From NCBI GenBank assembly GCA_003567495.1, contig PWZK01000274.1, forward strand, positions 1 through 10,862: a stretch of DNA of 10,862 nt, given 5' to 3'. Source of the DNA: Candidatus Brocadiaceae bacterium (GTDB taxonomy: Bacteria; Planctomycetota; Brocadiia; SM23-32). Below the pieces are notes generated by a model. It had not been told where the DNA came from, did not search any database, and was given only the letters and a program-made list of their open reading frames with translations. The position numbers were made by a program, and so were the translations under genes. This document shows positions 1 through 6,288 of this stretch, one piece after another; positions within the stretch are counted from its first letter, which is position 1, and each line of letters starts with the position of its first letter.

Positions 1-139
1 CGATATGCTGAACGCTTCCAACTATCACGTCGCCGACTCCGGCATAACGACGCCCGGTCCCTCCCAAAACCTTAAAACATCTGATTGACCTGGCGCCGCT
101 GTTATCGGCCACCCGGAGCATTGTCTGTTCCATTATCAT
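1..139 (-). CDS. rplN: 50S ribosomal protein L14 (uL14), N-terminal part only
   Basis: This is the first 46 codons of uL14, a large-subunit protein that helps form the intersubunit bridge; the rest lies beyond the left edge. The translation begins MIMEQTML and continues with the uL14 hallmark VADNSGAR, then CFKVLGGTG and GDVIVGSV. Start choice: ATG codons at 139 and 133 are in frame. The one at 139 aligns better with the family's usual MIQxQTxL beginning and has an AGAGGA Shine-Dalgarno about 10 nt upstream, so I chose it; MEQTML from 133 is the alternative. It follows rpsQ after 42 nt, the standard order rpsQ-rplN at the S10/spc junction. Confidence 0.93.
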   Translation of the reverse strand, partial: MIMEQTMLRVADNSGARSIRCFKVLGGTGRRYAGVGDVIVGSVQHI

Positions 140-181
140 TTATATTGTTCCTCTCAAGCTCTTATTATTGGCCACTTGCGA

Positions 182-445
182 TCACAACTCAACAGATGAG
201 GTCTCGGCGGCACGCTTTTTAATGCTGACCAGTCGCCATGACTTGTTTTTTGACAGCGGACGGGTCTCTTCGATTTCCACCAGATCTCCTTCTCTGGCGT
301 CGTTGTGCGGATCATGCGCCATAAACTTTGAGCTGTAGCGGACATACTTACCATACCTGCGATGCTTCTGCAGGCGCTCCACCTCAACCGTGATGGTTTT
401 ATCCATTTTGCCGCTCTTTACTATCCCCTGCGCCCTTTTTCTCAT
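182..445 (-). CDS. rpsQ: 30S ribosomal protein S17 (uS17)
   Basis: This is an 87-residue OB-fold protein of the small subunit, an early 16S rRNA binder. The family pattern is clear: [18 protein letters not shown] near the N-terminus, an HPxY-like region ([10 protein letters not shown]), and the C-terminal signature [18 protein letters not shown]. Length is normal for the family. Its ATG overlaps the stop of rpmC by 4 nt (ATGA), so the two are translationally coupled. The C-terminal tail after SIKKRA is short and not conserved. Nothing is odd about it. Confidence 0.97.
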   Translation of the reverse strand: MRKRAQGIVKSGKMDKTITVEVERLQKHRRYGKYVRYSSKFMAHDPHNDAREGDLVEIEETRPLSKNKSWRLVSIKKRAAETSSVEL

Positions 446-636
446 GTCTTTATCTCATTTTCCCGAATAATTGTCAATATGCGGGCTATCTCCTTGCGTA
501 ACTTAGACTTCTCGGAAGTATCGGGTTCCTCGTCGGTATGGAACTCCGTACGCAACTGAAACAGACGTCCACGCAGCTCGCCAAGCCGGCCGAGAAGCTC
601 ATCGGCCCCGAGTTCCCGCAATTCGCTTGCTTTCAT
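442..636 (-). CDS. rpmC: 50S ribosomal protein L29 (uL29)
   Basis: This is a 64-residue helical-hairpin protein located near the peptide exit tunnel, where it takes part in docking nascent-chain factors. It starts MKASELREL, with the family's FQLRTEF and the C-terminal [13 protein letters not shown] helix. The segment between the helices ([13 protein letters not shown]) is more acidic than in well-studied homologues. It overlaps rplP upstream and rpsQ downstream by 4 nt each, which fixes both ends and indicates coupled translation. Position between rplP and rpsQ matches the conserved cluster order. Confidence 0.95.
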   Translation of the reverse strand: MKASELRELGADELLGRLGELRGRLFQLRTEFHTDEEPDTSEKSKLRKEIARILTIIRENEIKT

Positions 637-1052
637 ACCTTAAACCTCCGTTGCACCATCTTTGTTTTGACCGGCATCTTATGCGCCGCACGAGCAAAAG
701 CTTCCCTTACGAGTTCTTCCGGCAATCCGCCTAACTCGTATATAATCGTGCCGGGCTTAACGATCGCCACCCAGTCGACAGGTTCACCTTTGCCCGTTCC
801 CATCCTGGTCTCCGCAGGTGTCGCTGTTATGCTTTTATGCGGAAAAATTCGAATGGTCAGCTTTCCTTCATCACGCAAAAAGTGACCGATCGATGTCCTG
901 CCCGATTCAAGCTGATGCGAATTTATCCACCCGCGCTCAAGAGCCTGAAGGCCATAGTCACCGAAAGAAACCCTGTTGCCTCTGCCGGCATCGCCCTTTA
1001 TACTACCGCGCTGAGTCTTGCGGTATTTTACTCTTTTAGGCATTTTTGCCAT
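633..1052 (-). CDS. rplP: 50S ribosomal protein L16 (uL16)
   Basis: The product (139 aa) is uL16, which lies near the A site and helps organise the peptidyl transferase centre. Visible family blocks are MPKRVKYRK at the start, FGDYGLQALERGWI, IRIFPHKSIT, the very conserved ETRMGTGKGEP, WVAIVKPGTIIYEL, and a C-terminal KMPVKTKMV. The open frame extends further upstream, but an AGGAGG Shine-Dalgarno lies 6 nt before the ATG at 1052, so translation probably begins MAKMPKRVKYRK. The ATG at 1043 (MPKRV) is possible but is 15 nt from that site. The gene overlaps the rpsC end by 17 nt. The region RTSIGHFLRDEGKLTIRIFP lacks the usual basic KRGGKxWIR-type stretch and looks diverged. Confidence 0.95.
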   Translation of the reverse strand: MAKMPKRVKYRKTQRGSIKGDAGRGNRVSFGDYGLQALERGWINSHQLESGRTSIGHFLRDEGKLTIRIFPHKSITATPAETRMGTGKGEPVDWVAIVKPGTIIYELGGLPEELVREAFARAAHKMPVKTKMVQRRFKV

Positions 1053-1707
1053 CTTCTTCCTCCTCATAATAAGTCGAGCCGGGCGGCAGAATCCCATTGT
1101 TGATCCAGACTTTAACGCCTATGCTTCCGTATTTTGTACGTGCTTCCGTAAACCCGTAATCAATCTTCGCCGAAAAAGTATGAAGCGGGATACTGCCCCG
1201 GTGCTGATGCACACTCCTTGCGATTTCCGCGCCACCGAGGCGACCTGATAACATGATTTTGACGCCCCTGGCGCCTGCATCCATGGTCGTGTCCACCATG
1301 TTCTTCAATGTCCTCCTGAAAGCTGAACGCCGCTCCAGTTCCTGCGCGGTCTGCTCTGCCACCAATTGAGCGTTCAGCTCGGGCTGCGCCACCTCCTCTA
1401 TGCTTATCTCTACCGGCAGACTGACTATGTCCTGCAAGTTCGCCTGAAGCCTCTCCACCTCGCTGCCGCGACGTCCTATCAGCAAACCCGGCCGTGCGCT
1501 ATGGACAACCACCGTGACATGCTCCCTGCCGCGCTCAATATCAATTCGCGAAATGCCGGCAAAAGCATAATTTTTTTTGATGTATCTTCTTATTTTCTCG
1601 TCCTCGACTACACAGTCGCCGAATCGACTCTTATCGGCAAACCAGGTCGATCGGCATTTCTCGGTAATTCCGAGGCGCAAACTAACAGGATTGATCTTCT
1701 GACCCAT
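1036..1707 (-). CDS. rpsC: 30S ribosomal protein S3 (uS3)
   Basis: The 223-residue product is uS3, which lines the mRNA entry channel. It starts MGQKINPVSLRLGI, the family's standard beginning. The type-2 KH domain shows GLLIGRRGSEVERL (about residues 74-87). The C-terminal domain carries SGRLGGAEIAR, GSIPLHTFSAKIDYG, and TKYGSIGVKVWI. In the segment after GGAEIAR the family usually has an acidic stretch, but here it reads SVHQHRG. The tail ends in an acidic run (YYEEEEDGKNA). A GGAGGT Shine-Dalgarno at 1711-1716 sits a little close (3 nt) to the ATG. It follows rplV after 11 nt and overlaps rplP. Confidence 0.98.
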   Translation of the reverse strand: MGQKINPVSLRLGITEKCRSTWFADKSRFGDCVVEDEKIRRYIKKNYAFAGISRIDIERGREHVTVVVHSARPGLLIGRRGSEVERLQANLQDIVSLPVEISIEEVAQPELNAQLVAEQTAQELERRSAFRRTLKNMVDTTMDAGARGVKIMLSGRLGGAEIARSVHQHRGSIPLHTFSAKIDYGFTEARTKYGSIGVKVWINNGILPPGSTYYEEEEDGKNA

Positions 1708-1718
1708 ATTACCTCCAC

Positions 1719-2054
1719 TCAGGTTTGGTCATCCACCACTATTGTTATATGGCTGCTGCGGCGTCTTTCCACCGTGGCCCGACCGCGGGCACGGGGCCTG
1801 AACCTTCGCCGTGTGGGTCCTTCGTCCGCTACAGCTACTTTCACTATAAGATTTTCCATGTCCGCCTGCAGACTCTCGTCTGCGTTGGCTATGGCGGATC
1901 GCAATGTTTTGTCAACCATCACCGCCGCTCGTTTATTGGTCCGGCGAAGTATCCGCATCGCGTCTTCCACATGTTTGCCTCGTATCAACTCCAACACGAG
2001 GCGAACCTTACGCGCTGAGATTTTGGCGAACCTGTATCTGGCACTGTATTCCAT
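1719..2054 (-). CDS. rplV: 50S ribosomal protein L22 (uL22)
   Basis: The product is 111 residues of uL22, whose beta-hairpin lines the exit tunnel. Family features are ISARKVRLVLELIRGKHVEDAMRIL near the N-terminus, KTLRSAIANA in the middle, and the hairpin region DEGPTRRRFRPRARGRA followed by RRSSHITIVV. Length is normal. The ATG at 2054 is preceded by GGAGAA about 9 nt away. It is separated from rpsS by 81 nt, longer than neighbouring junctions; I see no convincing promoter there. rpsC follows after 11 nt. Confidence 0.97.
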   Translation of the reverse strand: MEYSARYRFAKISARKVRLVLELIRGKHVEDAMRILRRTNKRAAVMVDKTLRSAIANADESLQADMENLIVKVAVADEGPTRRRFRPRARGRATVERRRSSHITIVVDDQT

Positions 2055-2135
2055 ATTATGTCTTCTCCACCGGTTTCAGGCTTGAAAATATAATCGCTGT
2101 CAGTAATTTGTTGTCGATGTTGCGATACTAAGCGC

Positions 2136-2429
2136 TTACCGAACCGCCTCGGGGGCTTCGGCCGCCGAGCGGCCCCGTGCATGGCCGCGAAAAATACGTG
2201 TCGGGGAAAACTCGCCCAGTTTATGTCCCACCATATCTTCGGAGACATGAACCTTCTTATGCTCTTTTCCGTTGTGAACTAAAAAAGTATGTCCGACAAA
2301 ATCGGGAATGATGGTACAGCTCCTGGCCCATGTTTTTATCGGTTCTTTGGCCATTGTATCCTTCTGTTTCATCACCTTTCCGAGCAACTTTTCATCGACG
2401 TATGGACCTTTTTTCAAAGAACGGCTCAT
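2136..2429 (-). CDS. rpsS: 30S ribosomal protein S19 (uS19)
   Basis: This is a 97-residue head protein of the small subunit. The start [12 protein letters not shown], the centre [23 protein letters not shown], and the C-terminal block [20 protein letters not shown] are all typical of uS19. The extension [13 protein letters not shown] after the conserved core is family-variable. The ATG overlaps the rplB stop by 4 nt (ATGA), and a GGGGAGGA Shine-Dalgarno lies inside the rplB 3' end. A 10-bp palindrome (TAAGCGCTTA, 2129-2138) covers the stop codon. Confidence 0.97.
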   Translation of the reverse strand: MSRSLKKGPYVDEKLLGKVMKQKDTMAKEPIKTWARSCTIIPDFVGHTFLVHNGKEHKKVHVSEDMVGHKLGEFSPTRIFRGHARGRSAAEAPEAVR

Positions 2430-3259
2430 CTGCGTTTCCTCCCCCTCACAATAAGTCGATTGCTGTGGCGTTTCGGTTTGCGGGTTTTGCCCCCCTTAGC
2501 CGGCACCCCGGTCCGAGAACACGGATGCCTTCCGCCGTTACTCTGAGCTTCGCCGCCGCCCATGGGGTGCGCAACGGGGTTCATCGCCTTTCCGCGCACC
2601 TTGGGCCTGCGCCCAAGCCAGCGACTCCGCCCGGCCTTACCCAACTTTATTTTCTCATGGTCTATATTGCTGACCTGGCCGAGCGTAGCCCTGCACTTGC
2701 CGTGAATGCGTCTCACCTCTCCACTGGGCATAATAAGATGAACGTTGCTGCCTTCCCTCGCACTGACCCGCCCCGCAACACCTGCGCTGCGAACGACCTG
2801 TGCACCTTTGCCGCAGCTGAGCTCGACACAATGCACCAGCATGCCGGGAGGAATGTTCTCCAGATTCATACAATTGCCACACTCCGGATCCACCCTGTCG
2901 CCGGCAACAACACTATCACCCGGTTTGAGCGCATCGGGCGCAAGTATATACCTGCGTTCGCCGTCCTCATATTCAATAAGAGCTATACGGCCGCTGCGAT
3001 TTGGGTCGTATTGAATGGACTCGACCGTGGCGGGAATTCCGTCTTTGTCACGCCTGCGCCAGTCAATCACTCGGTAACGCCTTTTAACACCCCCGCCCCG
3101 ATGCCGCGAAGTCATGTGACCGTGGCTGTTGCGCCCGCCCGTTTTCTTCAAAGGCCTGAGCAATGCCTTCTCCGGTTTTTTTTCGGTAATGCCGGTGAAA
3201 TCATAACCGGTCATATTCCTTCTGCCATTGCTTGATGGTTTGTATATTTTTACAGCCAT
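2426..3259 (-). CDS. rplB: 50S ribosomal protein L2 (uL2)
   Basis: This 277-residue protein is uL2, needed for subunit association and for the peptidyl transferase centre. N-terminal part: [20 protein letters not shown], then [24 protein letters not shown]. Middle: [26 protein letters not shown]-terminal part: [18 protein letters not shown], then [13 protein letters not shown] and KTRKPKR. The His corresponding (by my alignment) to the catalytically important E. coli His229 is kept at about residue 231, but the surrounding family motif NPVDHPHGGGEGR reads [13 protein letters not shown] here, and one extra residue follows. A GGAGAT site 7 nt before the ATG supports the start. It lies 40 nt after rplW and overlaps rpsS. 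Confidence 0.98.
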   Translation of the reverse strand: MAVKIYKPSSNGRRNMTGYDFTGITEKKPEKALLRPLKKTGGRNSHGHMTSRHRGGGVKRRYRVIDWRRRDKDGIPATVESIQYDPNRSGRIALIEYEDGERRYILAPDALKPGDSVVAGDRVDPECGNCMNLENIPPGMLVHCVELSCGKGAQVVRSAGVAGRVSAREGSNVHLIMPSGEVRRIHGKCRATLGQVSNIDHEKIKLGKAGRSRWLGRRPKVRGKAMNPVAHPMGGGEAQSNGGRHPCSRTGVPAKGGKTRKPKRHSNRLIVRGRKRR

Positions 3260-3299
3260 AACTATATCTCCATTGATTTCGGGATCGGACCCGAACAGG

Positions 3300-3584
3300 T
3301 CAATACCCTATATCGATTGAATCTCCGTCCCGGATCGTAACCAGCGCCTTCTTGATCTCCGGCGTACGTCCCCTCTGCCAGCCGCGCCTGCGCATCTTGC
3401 CCGGCGTGCGCATCGTGCGCACGGAAACAACCTTCACATCCGGATAAAGCTGTTCCACGGCGCCTCGCACATGTGACTTGTTGGCCCTACGGTCTACCTC
3501 AAAATGGTATGTATTGGTGTCCTGAATATCAAGAACACTTTTCTCTGTATGCAACGGCCTTCTTATTATTTCATGAGCTTTCAT
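3300..3584 (-). CDS. rplW: 50S ribosomal protein L23 (uL23)
   Basis: The 94-residue product is uL23, which sits at the exit tunnel and is the docking site for trigger factor and the signal recognition particle in other bacteria. Visible features are IIRRPLHTEKS, the YHFEVDRRANKSHVRGAVEQLY helix region, VKVVSVRTMRTPGKMRRRG, and the end IKKALVTIRDGDSIDI. Length is normal. A GGAGGT Shine-Dalgarno lies 10 nt upstream of the ATG, inside the rplD 3' end. Only 3 nt separate it from rplD. Confidence 0.96.
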   Translation of the reverse strand: MKAHEIIRRPLHTEKSVLDIQDTNTYHFEVDRRANKSHVRGAVEQLYPDVKVVSVRTMRTPGKMRRRGWQRGRTPEIKKALVTIRDGDSIDIGY

Positions 3585-3587
3585 TTT

Positions 3588-4277
3588 TTACCCGACCTCC
3601 ATACTTTCCGCCTCGGGAGAAGCAACCCCGGAAAGTCTTTCAAGGGCCTCCTCGAAAGCGTCCAACTGAAAGATTAAATCCAGCGACTTAAGCAGGCTGT
3701 AAGCATTCAACTCGCGCACGGCCATCATAGAAGCGCCCGATATGTTCCTGGTGCACCTCCAAAGCAGGGGGTCGTGCTCGGGCAGGATAACCATAAAGCT
3801 CCTTTCAACGCCCATGCCGGTTAGCATACGCACCACCTCTTTTGTTTTCGGCGGATCCACCTCAATGCTGCGAATCAACTTAACTTCACCATCGCCAACC
3901 TTGCCCAGCAGCGCCGAAGCGAGCGCAAGCTTCTTCATCTTCTTGCTCAGCTTCTTAGAATAGTCGCGCACTTTGGGCCCGTGCGACACACCACCGCCGA
4001 CCCAGACAGGACTGCCCCTGCTCCCGGCCCTTGCCCTGCCTGTTCCTTTCTGCGGCCAGGGCTTGGCGCCGGAATAAGCCACTTCTCCGCGCGTTTTGGC
4101 CTTAGCAGTTCCCGATCGCCGGTTCGCCTCGTAGGTCACCACGGCCTGGTGAAGCAGATCTTTTCGTATATACCCGCCAAGCCGTGACCTGTCAAGCACA
4201 AACTCCTCGAGCACCTCGCCCGCCATATTATATACCGGTATGCTGATAATCCCGGATGATTTCCCTTCCTGCTTCAT
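3588..4277 (-). CDS. rplD: 50S ribosomal protein L4 (uL4)
   Basis: The product has 229 residues and is uL4, a globular protein with an extended loop reaching the exit tunnel; in some bacteria it also represses its own operon by binding the S10 leader. Conserved blocks: LLHQAVVTYEANRRSGTAKAKTRGEV, KPWPQKGTGRARAGSRGSPVWVGGGVSHGP (together about residues 41-101), KKMKKLALASALL, and the C-terminal RNISGASMMAVRELNAYSLLK. It is slightly longer than E. coli L4 (201 aa), with an additional N-terminal stretch (MKQEGKSSGI) and an extended acidic C-terminus. A GAGGCGGGG purine run precedes the ATG. The gap to rplC is 55 nt. Confidence 0.96.
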   Translation of the reverse strand: MKQEGKSSGIISIPVYNMAGEVLEEFVLDRSRLGGYIRKDLLHQAVVTYEANRRSGTAKAKTRGEVAYSGAKPWPQKGTGRARAGSRGSPVWVGGGVSHGPKVRDYSKKLSKKMKKLALASALLGKVGDGEVKLIRSIEVDPPKTKEVVRMLTGMGVERSFMVILPEHDPLLWRCTRNISGASMMAVRELNAYSLLKSLDLIFQLDAFEEALERLSGVASPEAESMEVG

Positions 4278-4332
4278 CTTAACCCCGCCTCGTTATTATG
4301 ACAAAACTCTGGGACAATTCTCTGAAACTTCT

Positions 4333-4950
4333 TCAATCGGATACCACTTTACGTACCATAACATATCCGCCCCTGCTTCCCGGAACCGAACCCTTGACAA
4401 GCAGCAGATTGCGCCCCGCATCAACTTTGACGACCTCGAGATTCCTGGCCGTTATCTTTTCATTACCCATACGGCCCGGCATTTTGCGTCCCTTCAACAC
4501 GCGCCCGGGACTGGTCCCGGCCCCTACCGAACCTGCCGTTCTGTGAAAACCCGAACCATGTGTAGCCGGCCCGCCTGCAAAACCATGTCTTTTTATCACA
4601 CCGGCAAAACCTCGCCCCTTGCTCTTGCCGATAACATCCACCAAACTCGTGTCGGAGAACTCATCTACGGTCAGCTCCATTCCGGGCTCGCAACTCTGCC
4701 CATCTTCCAACTCCACATCCCTTATCACGCGCATGGGAGAAACGCCCGCACTGTCAAAATGCCCCAGCAAAGGCCCGGATGTATTTTTTCGCTTGCAGGG
4801 ATCAAACCCTATCTGAACCGCCCCGGTGTCCTCTTTTACCTGCAACACCGCGCAGGGTCCGACTTGAAGAGCCGTAACCGGAACCACAGCCCCCGAATCT
4901 CCGAACACCTGGGTCATGCCTATTTTTTTTCCTAACAGTGTCTTCACCAT
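4333..4950 (-). CDS. rplC: 50S ribosomal protein L3 (uL3)
   Basis: The product is uL3 (205 aa), one of the assembly-initiating proteins, reaching the peptidyl transferase centre. It begins MVKTLLGKKIGMTQVF, the family's usual start. The central signature GFAGVIKRHGFAGGPATHG and the loop GSVGAGTSPGRVLKGRKMPGRMG are typical. The loop does not have the Gln that is methylated in E. coli L3. The open frame could start at a TTG at 4965, but the ATG at 4950 matches the family and has GGGAAG at a suitable distance upstream. It is preceded by a gap of almost 400 nt from rpsJ holding its own candidate promoter. Confidence 0.96.
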   Translation of the reverse strand: MVKTLLGKKIGMTQVFGDSGAVVPVTALQVGPCAVLQVKEDTGAVQIGFDPCKRKNTSGPLLGHFDSAGVSPMRVIRDVELEDGQSCEPGMELTVDEFSDTSLVDVIGKSKGRGFAGVIKRHGFAGGPATHGSGFHRTAGSVGAGTSPGRVLKGRKMPGRMGNEKITARNLEVVKVDAGRNLLLVKGSVPGSRGGYVMVRKVVSD

Positions 4951-5158
4951 GGCGTATCTTCCCAATTATTCCAGAAGCAAAACAAAAGCTTTGTTCGTTC
5001 TCGCGCAGCAACCCGGCCCCCCATGCGATGCAGGCGGGACGCCTGCGCTACAATAAGGTTCTACACAGCAAACATGCGTGGCTCACTAAGAACCGACCAG
5101 CGAACACACAACATCTGCGTTCAACATATTTGATTCGACTGTGAGCGGCGGACGCGCG
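4951..5158 (-). promoter_or_regulatory. Putative long 5' leader of the rplC-rplN transcript
   Basis: If the extended -10 promoter at 5165-5192 is used, the rplC message has a leader of about 208 nt. It contains three possible hairpins: GGTTCT (5057-5062) with AGAACC (5089-5094); the perfect 7-bp stem GCAGGCG (5030-5036) with CGCCTGC (5040-5046); and AACAAA (4981-4986) with TTTGTT (4990-4995). I do not recognise a known ribosomal-protein leader family here. The length and the hairpins make autogenous control by one of the encoded proteins conceivable, but this is inference. The middle hairpin may instead be a dispersed repeat that happened to land here. Confidence 0.4.
5030..5046. repeat. GC-rich short palindrome, likely a dispersed repeat
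   Basis: GCAGGCG, a 3-nt loop GGA, and CGCCTGC form a perfect hairpin, followed by GCTACAATA. Sequences of the type 'GCAGGCGGGACGCCTGC' with an adjoining GCGCTACA are, as far as I recall, frequent intergenic repeats in several environmental bacterial genomes. It lies in the rpsJ-rplC gap and would be transcribed in the rplC leader. Confidence 0.45.
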
Positions 5159-5164
5159 GGCACG

Positions 5165-5192
5165 ATTATAACAAAAAACCGCCACAGTTCAA
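5165..5192 (-). promoter_or_regulatory. Internal extended -10 promoter for rplC and following genes
   Basis: Read on the minus strand, TTGAAC (plus-strand 5187-5192) and a consensus TATAAT (5165-5170) are separated by 16 nt. TGT precedes the -10 hexamer, making an extended -10 (TGnTATAAT). This is the best sigma-70-like promoter in the window by eye. Predicted transcription starts near 5158, just over 200 nt before the rplC ATG. It means that the gene order of the S10 operon is kept while rpsJ and rplC may be separately controlled. Confidence 0.65.
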
Positions 5193-5343
5193 AACAGACA
5201 CATTGGAGCATGTGCCTCGGAAACTGTTAAGGAGAGGTATCGGCGCAACCAACCGAACCCCCGACAACTCCGGCCCAGAATCCAGGACAGGATACAATTG
5301 CCACAACTGCTATGCAAAAATCCGCCGGCTGTACCCGCTCCGT

Positions 5344-5649
5344 CTATACCTTGATCTTGATCTCCACACCCGCAGGGATCTTCAGGTTGTTCAGTGCATC
5401 GATAGTCGGAACGGTCGGGTCAAGAATATCTATCAGACGCTTATGCGTCCTTATTTCAAACTGCTCACGTGATTTCTTGTTAACATGAGGTGACCTCAGT
5501 ACCGTATAGCGCTCGATACGATTGGGCAGCGGAACAGGCCCGCTTATCTGAGCGCCGGTCCTGGTTGCCGCATCTATTATGCCCTGCACCGACCGGTCCA
5601 GAACCCGGTGATCGTAGGCCTCCATCCTGATACGTATTTTGTCTTGCAT
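5344..5649 (-). CDS. rpsJ: 30S ribosomal protein S10 (uS10/NusE)
   Basis: The product is 101 residues of uS10, a 30S head protein that also acts as NusE in transcription antitermination. Features: [25 protein letters not shown], the signature [40 protein letters not shown] (about residues 36-75), and the end [11 protein letters not shown]. Length and both ends are normal. I do not see a good Shine-Dalgarno before the ATG. It is first in the cluster; no fusA or tuf gene lies upstream, which in many bacteria is the usual neighbour. Confidence 0.98.
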   Translation of the reverse strand: MQDKIRIRMEAYDHRVLDRSVQGIIDAATRTGAQISGPVPLPNRIERYTVLRSPHVNKKSREQFEIRTHKRLIDILDPTVPTIDALNNLKIPAGVEIKIKV

Positions 5650-5701
5650 CGCGGAAAACCGATTTGAAAGTGAAAAAACCTTGACGTCTTTTATACAACG
5701 T

Positions 5702-5713
5702 GTAAAATTTTAC
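5702..5713. repeat. 12-bp perfect palindrome over the rpsJ -10 box
   Basis: GTAAAATTTTAC reads the same on both strands and covers the -10 hexamer of the rpsJ promoter. It could be an operator for a dimeric regulator or merely a consequence of the AT-rich promoter. No second copy was found near the other promoters. Confidence 0.35.
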
Positions 5714-5734
5714 CAAAAATAAAATATTTGTCAA
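5707..5734 (-). promoter_or_regulatory. Promoter of rpsJ (S10 operon start)
   Basis: On the minus strand a perfect TTGACA (plus-strand 5729-5734) is followed after 16 nt by TAAAAT (5707-5712), with TGG directly before the -10, again an extended -10 arrangement. The spacer is almost purely A/T. Transcription would start near 5700, leaving a leader of about 50 nt before the rpsJ ATG. Confidence 0.72.
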
Positions 5735-5900
5735 ACGACTGCCCCTCGGGGAATATGAGACGCCGGTTTTTCACCGGGAAAATACGAACACAGATATTTT
5801 ACCAAAAAAAGACTTGCCGCTCAAACTACCGGCAAGAAATTAGCAGCTTTTCTCACAAGCCTCCAGTGGTGCAGATGCGAAGAAAGAAAACGCCGGAATG

Positions 5901-5940
5901 GGTTCTCGGTTCTGAGTTCTGGGTTCTGGGTTCTCGGTTA
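5901..5940. repeat. Heptamer tandem repeat (GGTTCTG type)
   Basis: Five consecutive 7-bp units are visible: GGTTCTC, GGTTCTG, AGTTCTG, GGTTCTG, GGTTCTC, and then a partial GGTTA. The units have no spacers, so this is not a CRISPR array. It is the first module of a low-complexity block upstream of waaF. Confidence 0.85.
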
Positions 5941-5975
5941 CGACAACGGCGAACGGCAACAACGACGGCAACGGC
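5941..5975. repeat. Degenerate AACGGC-rich repeat
   Basis: The stretch consists of variations on CAACGGCGAACGGCAACAAC and ends in CGGCAACGGC (5966-5975). The reverse complement of this last 10-mer, GCCGTTGCCG, occurs at 7435-7444 on the other side of waaF, in a similarly repetitive region. Confidence 0.6.
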
Positions 5976-5979
5976 TGTC

Positions 5980-5997
5980 CGCAGATTTCGCAGATTA
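5980..5997. repeat. Two tandem 9-bp CGCAGATT units
   Basis: CGCAGATTT (5980-5988) is followed directly by CGCAGATTA (5989-5997). Such 'CGCAGATTN' arrays recur between genes in several environmental genomes from memory; only two units are present here. Confidence 0.6.
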
Positions 5998-6021
5998 CCA
6001 ATCGGGGACGCGCCCGAACGG

Positions 6022-6040
6022 CCTGCCTGCTGCAGGCAGG
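6022..6040. repeat. 19-bp near-perfect palindrome
   Basis: CCTGCCTGC and GCAGGCAGG (9 bp each) are separated by one T. It is directly downstream of the tandem-repeat modules and resembles small dispersed palindromes. It does not have a following T-run, so a terminator role is unlikely. Confidence 0.6.
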
Positions 6041-6249
6041 TGAACCGTCGTTTGAGGAGCTCATGTACACACTGTAAAATCCGAGTCACCCTGAAAACGT
6101 TATTTAACGTCGTAGCTTTGTTATGCAACAGCATATCGAGGTCCGACCCCAATTTTCTTCTAACAATTTGTTGTCAGTGCCAGCATATTAAGTGGCTACA
6201 ATACAAACACTTCTGCCTTCACAGCATCAGTTGCCCGCAACATCTTCGT

Positions 6250-6277
6250 TTGCATCGCCAACGAAAATAAGTATAAA
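6250..6277 (+). promoter_or_regulatory. Possible waaF promoter
   Basis: TTGCAT (6250-6255) and TATAAA (6272-6277) are 16 nt apart. Transcription would begin only a few bases before the waaF ATG at 6289, giving an almost leaderless message. There is no clear Shine-Dalgarno, only GAG at 6281, which would fit. The evidence is weak. Confidence 0.3.
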
Positions 6278-6288
6278 TTAGAGCTTGT

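Larger units (their letters stand above)
5740..6288. other. Gene-free region upstream of waaF
   Basis: Apart from the repeats listed separately, this stretch includes a 14-bp inverted repeat (ACGTTATTTAACGT, 6097-6110) and a short GGTCCGACC palindrome (6140-6148) preceding CCAATTTT, reminiscent of half of a REP-type element. Open frames crossing it translate the low-complexity repeats and show no family features, so I see no gene. The last 40 nt hold a candidate promoter for waaF. Confidence 0.5.

Noticed and set aside
1366..2085. 239-codon plus-strand open frame opposite rpsC/rplV
   Set aside because: It spans two strong ribosomal protein genes on the other strand and has no family features.
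2330..3235. 301-codon plus-strand open frame opposite rplB
   Set aside because: Antisense shadow of rplB, which is unmistakable on the minus strand; composition is typical for reversed basic ribosomal-protein codons.
4240..4935. 231-codon plus-strand open frame opposite rplC
   Set aside because: Antisense to the clear L3 gene, without recognisable domains or initiation signals.
4951..4965. TTG at 4965 as the rplC start
   Set aside because: The ATG at 4950 matches the family N-terminus and has a suitably placed GGGAAG site; the TTG would add five unconserved residues.
5901..5940. Short repeats as a CRISPR array
   Set aside because: 7-bp units lie directly next to one another with no spacers, and no cas gene is present.
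6140..6148. GGTCCGACC palindrome as a complete REP element
   Set aside because: Only one short arm is seen, with no paired element and no RAYT gene in the window.
5728..6270. 180-codon plus-strand open frame upstream of waaF
   Set aside because: Its translation mostly mirrors the repeats (VLGSEFWVLGSR, RRTATTTATAVRR), has no family features and no Shine-Dalgarno, and overlaps the rpsJ promoter.
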